A DNA stretch of 36,294 nt from an uncultured Lachnospiraceae bacterium (GTDB lineage: Bacteria > Bacillota > Clostridia > Lachnospirales > Lachnospiraceae), in NCBI GenBank assembly GCA_910584325.1, contig CAJTZH010000016.1, positions 1-36,294 on the forward strand, given 5' to 3'. The notes beneath the pieces were generated by a model that did not search any database, had not been told where the DNA came from, and saw only the letters and a list, made by a program, of their open reading frames with translations. Below, piece by piece: positions 32,323 through 36,294 of the stretch (within the stretch, counting starts at the first letter, position 1; every line of letters starts with the position of its first letter). The translations under genes and the position numbers were made by a program.

Positions 32323-33141
32323 TCAACCCCTTCCTTCTTTTCTGAATATTGACGGCTGGATAATCTGGAACGGTATCGCCCCCCTGTCAAGCGTCTCCGT
32401 CGTCCCGATAAAGAGATATCCTCCCGGCTCCAATGCGTCATATACCTTCTGAAGCAATTCGTTTTTTGTCTTCTCATCAAAGTATATCATAACATTGCGC
32501 AAAAATATAGTATGCATTTTTCTTTTAAACGGAAACGGGTCCATTAAATTAAACTGTCTGAAAATAACTTCGTCTTTTAAGTCCTGTTTTACCTCAAATT
32601 GGCTGCCGCCGGCTATTGAATTAAAAAATCGTCTTTTCCACTGTTCCGGGATGTTCTTCATCTGGTCCGCGCTGTAAACGCCTGCCATAGCCTGTTTGAG
32701 TACTTTTGTCGAAATGTCCGTCGCCAGCACTTTTGTATCCCACTGATTCCTCTCCAGTCCAAAGAAATCGGCCAGAACCATGGCAATCATATACGGTTCC
32801 TCGCCTGTAGACGCCGCGCCGCACCAGATTCTCAAATCCCTCCCCGCGGCTTCTTTCGTCTTCAGCCACGGAAGCACGACTCCTTTAAAAAAATCAAAAT
32901 GCTCAAATTCCCTCATAAAATATGTATGATTCGTCGTCAGGAAATTGACCAGCATCTTTTCTTGTGTTCCCGTAGCATCCTGTATTACAGCATCCATAAA
33001 TTCATTAAAATTATGCCAGCCTCCGGATCTGATATAGTTCTCTAATCTTCCGTTCACAATTATTTTTTTATTGCTAAGGTCGATTCCGTAACGCTGTTTC
33101 ATATAACCTGAAATTCTGCTAAATTCCTCATCCGTTATCAA
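32323..33141 (-). CDS. cheR: Chemotaxis methyltransferase CheR
   Basis: 272 residues. Methylates MCP glutamates with SAM. N-terminal helical domain (YMKQRYGIDLSNKKIIVNGRL), then MLVNFLTTNHTYFMREFEHFDFF, the SAM site RIWCGAASTGEEPYMIAMVLADF, KVLATDISTKVLKQA and FLRNVMIYFDEKTKNELLQKV near the C-terminus. The start is a TTG at 33141 with AGGAGG 9 bases upstream; no in-frame ATG fits. No C-terminal TPR extension. Confidence 0.95.
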   Translation of the reverse strand: MITDEEFSRISGYMKQRYGIDLSNKKIIVNGRLENYIRSGGWHNFNEFMDAVIQDATGTQEKMLVNFLTTNHTYFMREFEHFDFFKGVVLPWLKTKEAAGRDLRIWCGAASTGEEPYMIAMVLADFFGLERNQWDTKVLATDISTKVLKQAMAGVYSADQMKNIPEQWKRRFFNSIAGGSQFEVKQDLKDEVIFRQFNLMDPFPFKRKMHTIFLRNVMIYFDEKTKNELLQKVYDALEPGGYLFIGTTETLDRGAIPFQIIQPSIFRKEGRG

Positions 33142-33183
33142 AGCCGTATTCCTCCTAATAATAAAATAATCTCTTTTAATTTT

Positions 33184-34245
33184 TTAAATGAATTGACGTG
33201 ATATTTTACTGCATATCCGGACGATATCCGGATTAAATTTTACACCCGCTTCCTGTTCCATAATGGCAGCCGCCTCTTCCCTCGTAAGTTTCTGCTGCCC
33301 TGTCAGTATGCAATAGCGCTGCGCTGCTGCGACGATTTGTGCCGCAAGCGGAATTTCATTTTCCGAAATTCCTTTCGGATACCCGCTGCCGTCCCAATTT
33401 TCATGGTGGCTTTGCGCAATATCAATAGCCGCGCTGATAAAGTCATTATAATCGCTGTTGACATGAAGGTCTTTCAAAAACTTTGCGCCGATGACGGTAT
33501 GATTTCTGATAATAGCTTCTTCCTCTTTCGTTCTCCCCTCTTTCTTTTGCAAAATTTCCTTCGGCACCCCGATATTTCCTATATCGCAAAGCGGCGCCGC
33601 AAGTTCGATAGTATCGATATCCGTATCGGAAATCTTATCCTCAAACAACGGTGAAAGCTGCATTCCCTGTGCAATAATCCTACAGTTGTTCTTAATACGT
33701 TCTATATGTTTCTCTTCATAATCCGCATTCTGCGCCGCGATATTCGCAAGCGCGTACAAAATATTCTTCTTTTCCGTCTCCATCTGTTTTAACTGTTCGT
33801 TGACGGAAATCTGCAGTTTTCTGTTCATCTCCGTAAGCTCGTGTCTTGCCTCATGCAGACGAAGATGAACGCCCACGCGCGCCTGCACTACTTCCGGAAT
33901 AAACGGTTTCGTAATATAATCCTCGCCTCCGAGGACAAACCCCTCGACAATATCTTTCGGCTCACTGAACGCCGAAATAAAGATAACCGGAATATTTCGT
34001 GTTCTCTTATTGCTTTTGAGAATCTTGCACAGTTCGTAACCGTTCATGCCCGGCATGGAAATGTCTGTTAAAATCAACTGCGGATGAACTTTATGAAGCA
34101 GTTTTAACGCCTGTTCTCCGCTTTCTGCCATAACAGGACAGCAGCCCATATCCTCGATAATTTCTTCCAGAATGGCTCTGTTGATTTCCACATCGTCTAT
34201 AATAAGGATTTGCGCTTTATCCGTCTCTTTATTTTCATTTTCCAT
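33184..34245 (-). CDS. Response regulator with a degenerate HD-GYP output domain
   Basis: 353 residues. Receiver (10-130) with Asp17-Asp18 and phosphoacceptor Asp61 in LILTDISMPGMNGYELC; a coiled coil (about 130-160); then an HD-GYP-type domain. The GYP end is intact (SHHENWDGSGYP), but the first metal pair reads LCDIGNIG where active proteins have LHDIGKIG, and the later Asp (VADVYDAL in the HD-GYP gene at the window end) is replaced in VAAAQRYCIL. Loss of these ligands suggests it does not hydrolyse c-di-GMP, or does so with altered metals. AAGGAG precedes the ATG. It lies between the histidine kinase and cheR. Confidence 0.88.
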   Translation of the reverse strand: MENENKETDKAQILIIDDVEINRAILEEIIEDMGCCPVMAESGEQALKLLHKVHPQLILTDISMPGMNGYELCKILKSNKRTRNIPVIFISAFSEPKDIVEGFVLGGEDYITKPFIPEVVQARVGVHLRLHEARHELTEMNRKLQISVNEQLKQMETEKKNILYALANIAAQNADYEEKHIERIKNNCRIIAQGMQLSPLFEDKISDTDIDTIELAAPLCDIGNIGVPKEILQKKEGRTKEEEAIIRNHTVIGAKFLKDLHVNSDYNDFISAAIDIAQSHHENWDGSGYPKGISENEIPLAAQIVAAAQRYCILTGQQKLTREEAAAIMEQEAGVKFNPDIVRICSKISRQFI

Positions 34246-34264
34246 AATCGCATCTCCTTCCCTA

Positions 34265-35677
34265 TTATAAACTATCCGACAATTCCTTAAATTGTACCGT
34301 TACTTTTTCGTAGTCCGATTTCTGAATTGCCATCTTCAGCCTCAGAGCAATACGCTTTATTTCATGCGGAGCATCTTCCGTCAACTGACGGATTGTTTCC
34401 ATAAACATCTCCGCTTTTTCCCAATTTTCCATCTCGACGCAAAGAATCAGCTTTGACAGATTACGCTTCAGACTGTCGATATTTTCCGGTGTTCCGTACA
34501 TCCTAACGGCAGTAAAATCCTCGCCGGCCTCTTCTTCCATACTTTCCTCCGGCTGTGCAGCCAAAACGGCAGCGGCTTCATCACCACAGGAACCGACCCA
34601 CACGGAAAATGAGAACGTACTTCCCTTGTTCTTCTCACTTTCCACCTCAATTCTGCCATCCATCAGCTCCACAAGCTGCTTACAGATGTTCAGTCCCAGT
34701 CCCGTACCGCCGTACTTTCTGGAAATAGACGCATCCACCTGCGAAAAACTCTGAAACAGCTTATCTTTATCCGTCTCGCTGATACCGATTCCCGTATCGC
34801 TGACAATAAAGAACAACTCAATTCTGTCGTTGACCTGCGCCGTTTTCAGCACTTCAACCGTTATCCTCCCCAGTGAAGTGAACTTCTGCGCGTTTGACAA
34901 CAGATTATTAAGAACCTGGACAATCCTCAGTTCATCACCGATAACGTACTCCGGTATCTGCGGCGATACCGTCATAAAAAATCCCAATCCCTTTTCCGTC
35001 AGCTTATTGATATGATTGCCTTTTACATAATCAAGCATATTCCGGAAATTGAACTTTCGTGTCTCCAAAGTAAATTTTCCGGCCTCCAGCTTGGAGAAAT
35101 CCAATATATTATTGATAATTTTATTCATATCGTCACAACAGCGTTCAATCAGTCTGAGCGACTTCTCCGTTTTGCCCTCAGGATGTTCGGCAAGCAGCTC
35201 CCTGACATTTCCCAGCACGCCGTTTACGGGCGTACGCAGCTCATGCGTGACGTTGGCGACAAATTCCGATTTAACTTTCATTGCCTGCTGCGCCTCGGTC
35301 TTGACCTTCTCAATCTCTCTGCCCAGTATTTTCTTCTCAAGAACGTCGTTCGCCATACATATGTATAAATCCGGTCTCGCGCCGTCATTGAGGACTTTCG
35401 CTTCCACCGGAAAACAGGTGAGATTTTTACGATACGCCACAAACTCCTGCACTGCGTCTCCGACAGTAACTTCTGTCTCAAATCCATCCTCTGTCTCTTT
35501 AAACTCATTTGGAAATACGGCATGGATATGTCTGCCGCATAAATCATCATCGAATTTTAATTTATTTCTTGCCGCTGTGTTCGCATAAACAATGATTCCC
35601 GACCGGTCAAACGCAAGAATCATTTCCAACGAATGTTCTACCGGAAAAATATATTCTTCACTTTGTTCCATGGTCAT
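34265..35677 (-). CDS. Soluble PAS-domain sensor histidine kinase
   Basis: 470 residues, no membrane segments. PAS domain (about 12-105: LEMILAFDRSGIIVYANTAA), HisKA with His145 in FVANVTHELRTPVNGVLG, HATPase with NNLLSNAQKFTS (N box), VSDTGIGIS (G1), FQSFSQVDASISRKYGGTGLGL (F and G2) and GSTFSF. After the kinase core a Glu/Ala-rich linker leads to a helical domain of about 85 residues resembling a degenerate Hpt. There is no receiver domain; the receiver protein encoded next is the likely partner. Start at 35677 from AAGGA just upstream; the frame runs further to 35719 without a ribosome site. Confidence 0.9.
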   Translation of the reverse strand: MTMEQSEEYIFPVEHSLEMILAFDRSGIIVYANTAARNKLKFDDDLCGRHIHAVFPNEFKETEDGFETEVTVGDAVQEFVAYRKNLTCFPVEAKVLNDGARPDLYICMANDVLEKKILGREIEKVKTEAQQAMKVKSEFVANVTHELRTPVNGVLGNVRELLAEHPEGKTEKSLRLIERCCDDMNKIINNILDFSKLEAGKFTLETRKFNFRNMLDYVKGNHINKLTEKGLGFFMTVSPQIPEYVIGDELRIVQVLNNLLSNAQKFTSLGRITVEVLKTAQVNDRIELFFIVSDTGIGISETDKDKLFQSFSQVDASISRKYGGTGLGLNICKQLVELMDGRIEVESEKNKGSTFSFSVWVGSCGDEAAAVLAAQPEESMEEEAGEDFTAVRMYGTPENIDSLKRNLSKLILCVEMENWEKAEMFMETIRQLTEDAPHEIKRIALRLKMAIQKSDYEKVTVQFKELSDSL

Positions 35678-35740
35678 CCAAATCCTTTCCGCATAAATAT
35701 AGGGAAATTGCAAGGGCAATTACCTATTAAACAAAATAAA

Positions 35741-35765
35741 GGCAGCAAAAACAAATTTTGCTGCC
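35741..35765 (-). terminator. Terminator of the HD-GYP gene at the window end
   Basis: GGCAGCAAAA (35741-35750), loop ACAAA, TTTTGCTGCC (35756-35765); on the minus strand TTTATTTTGTTT follows. It separates the HD-GYP gene from the kinase-led chemotaxis operon, whose promoter should be in 35678-35740. Confidence 0.88.
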
Positions 35766-35778
35766 TGCTGTCATTCCA

Positions 35779-36294
35779 TCAAGAAAAATCAAACATCTTA
35801 ATCACTTCTACAATGTTGAAGAAATCCTCTTTAGCAAGTGCAAAACACTCTAGTACATCCGGCGAAAACTGCCCACATTCACCATTCATAATCATGTCAT
35901 ACGCAATATTATTCGCATATGGTCCCTTATATACCCTTGGACTTACCAACGCGTCATATACGTCCGCAATCGCAACAATCTGGGCGCTGATAGGAATCTC
36001 ATCACCGACCAGACGGTCCGGATAACCGTTTCCATCCCATCTCTCGTGATGATGACGGCAGATTTCATAGCAATAGCGATAAAATTCGTCTGTCTGATTC
36101 TCCGAAAACTTCTTCAGTATATCGCACCCTATCGTTGTATGGCTTTTCATAATCTCGAATTCTTCTGTCGTCAGTTTCCCCGGCTTCAAAAGAATCGCAT
36201 CCGAAATACCAATCTTACCGATGTCATGTAACGCCGCCGCTCTGGCAATCTCGTCAACCTGTTGTTGTGTCAGTCCGTACTTCGGATAATACTT
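35779..36294 (-). CDS. HD-GYP domain protein (5' end outside the window)
   Basis: The frame is open to the window edge, giving at least 171 residues of C-terminal sequence. All HD-GYP landmarks are present: AALHDIGKIGISDAIL (HD pair), KSHTTIGCDIL, CRHHHERWDGNGYP (HH and GYP), IVAIADVYDALVSPRVYKGP (late Asp). Such domains degrade cyclic di-GMP (or cGAMP in some bacteria). Whatever precedes the domain, often a receiver or sensor, lies beyond the window. It is complete in the residues that its neighbour at 33184-34245 has lost. A strong terminator follows. Confidence 0.9.
   Translation of the reverse strand, partial: KYYPKYGLTQQQVDEIARAAALHDIGKIGISDAILLKPGKLTTEEFEIMKSHTTIGCDILKKFSENQTDEFYRYCYEICRHHHERWDGNGYPDRLVGDEIPISAQIVAIADVYDALVSPRVYKGPYANNIAYDMIMNGECGQFSPDVLECFALAKEDFFNIVEVIKMFDFS

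Noticed and set aside
1..36294. CRISPR arrays, tRNA or rRNA genes, prophage or toxin-antitoxin loci
   Set aside because: No regularly spaced repeats, no cloverleaf or rRNA signature and no matching proteins were found on either strand.

Overview
The window looks like a chromosome segment of a Firmicute of the Lachnospiraceae/Clostridia type. Support for this: spoVG beside a glgC-glgD pair, a DnaD plus DnaC/DnaI-type helicase loader pair, the long (about 390 residue) Prs form, strong AGGAGG ribosome binding sites, TTGACA/TATAAT promoters, and a chemotaxis operon headed by regulatory genes. The genus assignment is inference from gene content only.

Layout. (1) 1-2420 is a scrap yard: a truncated transposon of the zinc-ribbon/DDE type whose transposase has lost its catalytic Glu, an AraC-type fragment, and a frameshifted, truncated lipoprotein gene joined end to end. 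(2) 2435-4388 has a secreted protein of unknown function, a ferritin-like protein and an uncharacterised cytosolic protein. (3) 4398-7151 is the glgC-glgD-spoVG unit (glycogen precursor synthesis and a sporulation regulator), divergent from (4) murC, dnaD, a helicase loader and prs (7285-12402, plus strand). A cluster of DnaA-box-like sites lies just upstream of dnaD. (5) 12401-21925 (minus strand) is a tightly packed late-cobalamin operon: pyridoxal kinase, cobB/cbiA, cobT, cobU, cobS, a degenerate cobU-like gene, cbiB, cobD, cobQ and an acyltransferase. It covers a,c-diamide formation, aminopropanol arm attachment and nucleotide loop assembly, but not corrin ring construction. (6) 21991-26411 has a membrane protein, cspA, hslO, a methyltransferase, a SEC-C protein and a FliD-like Ser/Gly-rich protein. 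(7) 26575-35677 is a chemotaxis operon (histidine kinase, receiver/HD-GYP, cheR, cheB, cheY-like, cheA, cheW, MCP). The window ends inside a canonical HD-GYP gene.

The least expected signal is an 18-bp dyad motif, ATTAAATC-N4-TTTAAY. I count ten copies (seven close, three looser) between 12714 and 21709, all inside coding sequences of the cobalamin operon, in two different reading frames, and none in the other 27 kb. No standard annotation explains it. Other points worth checking are the DnaA-box cluster before the helicase-loader operon, a receiver protein whose HD-GYP domain has lost metal ligands, and a second CobU-like gene without a proper P-loop. All family assignments come from reading motifs by eye; no database search was run.
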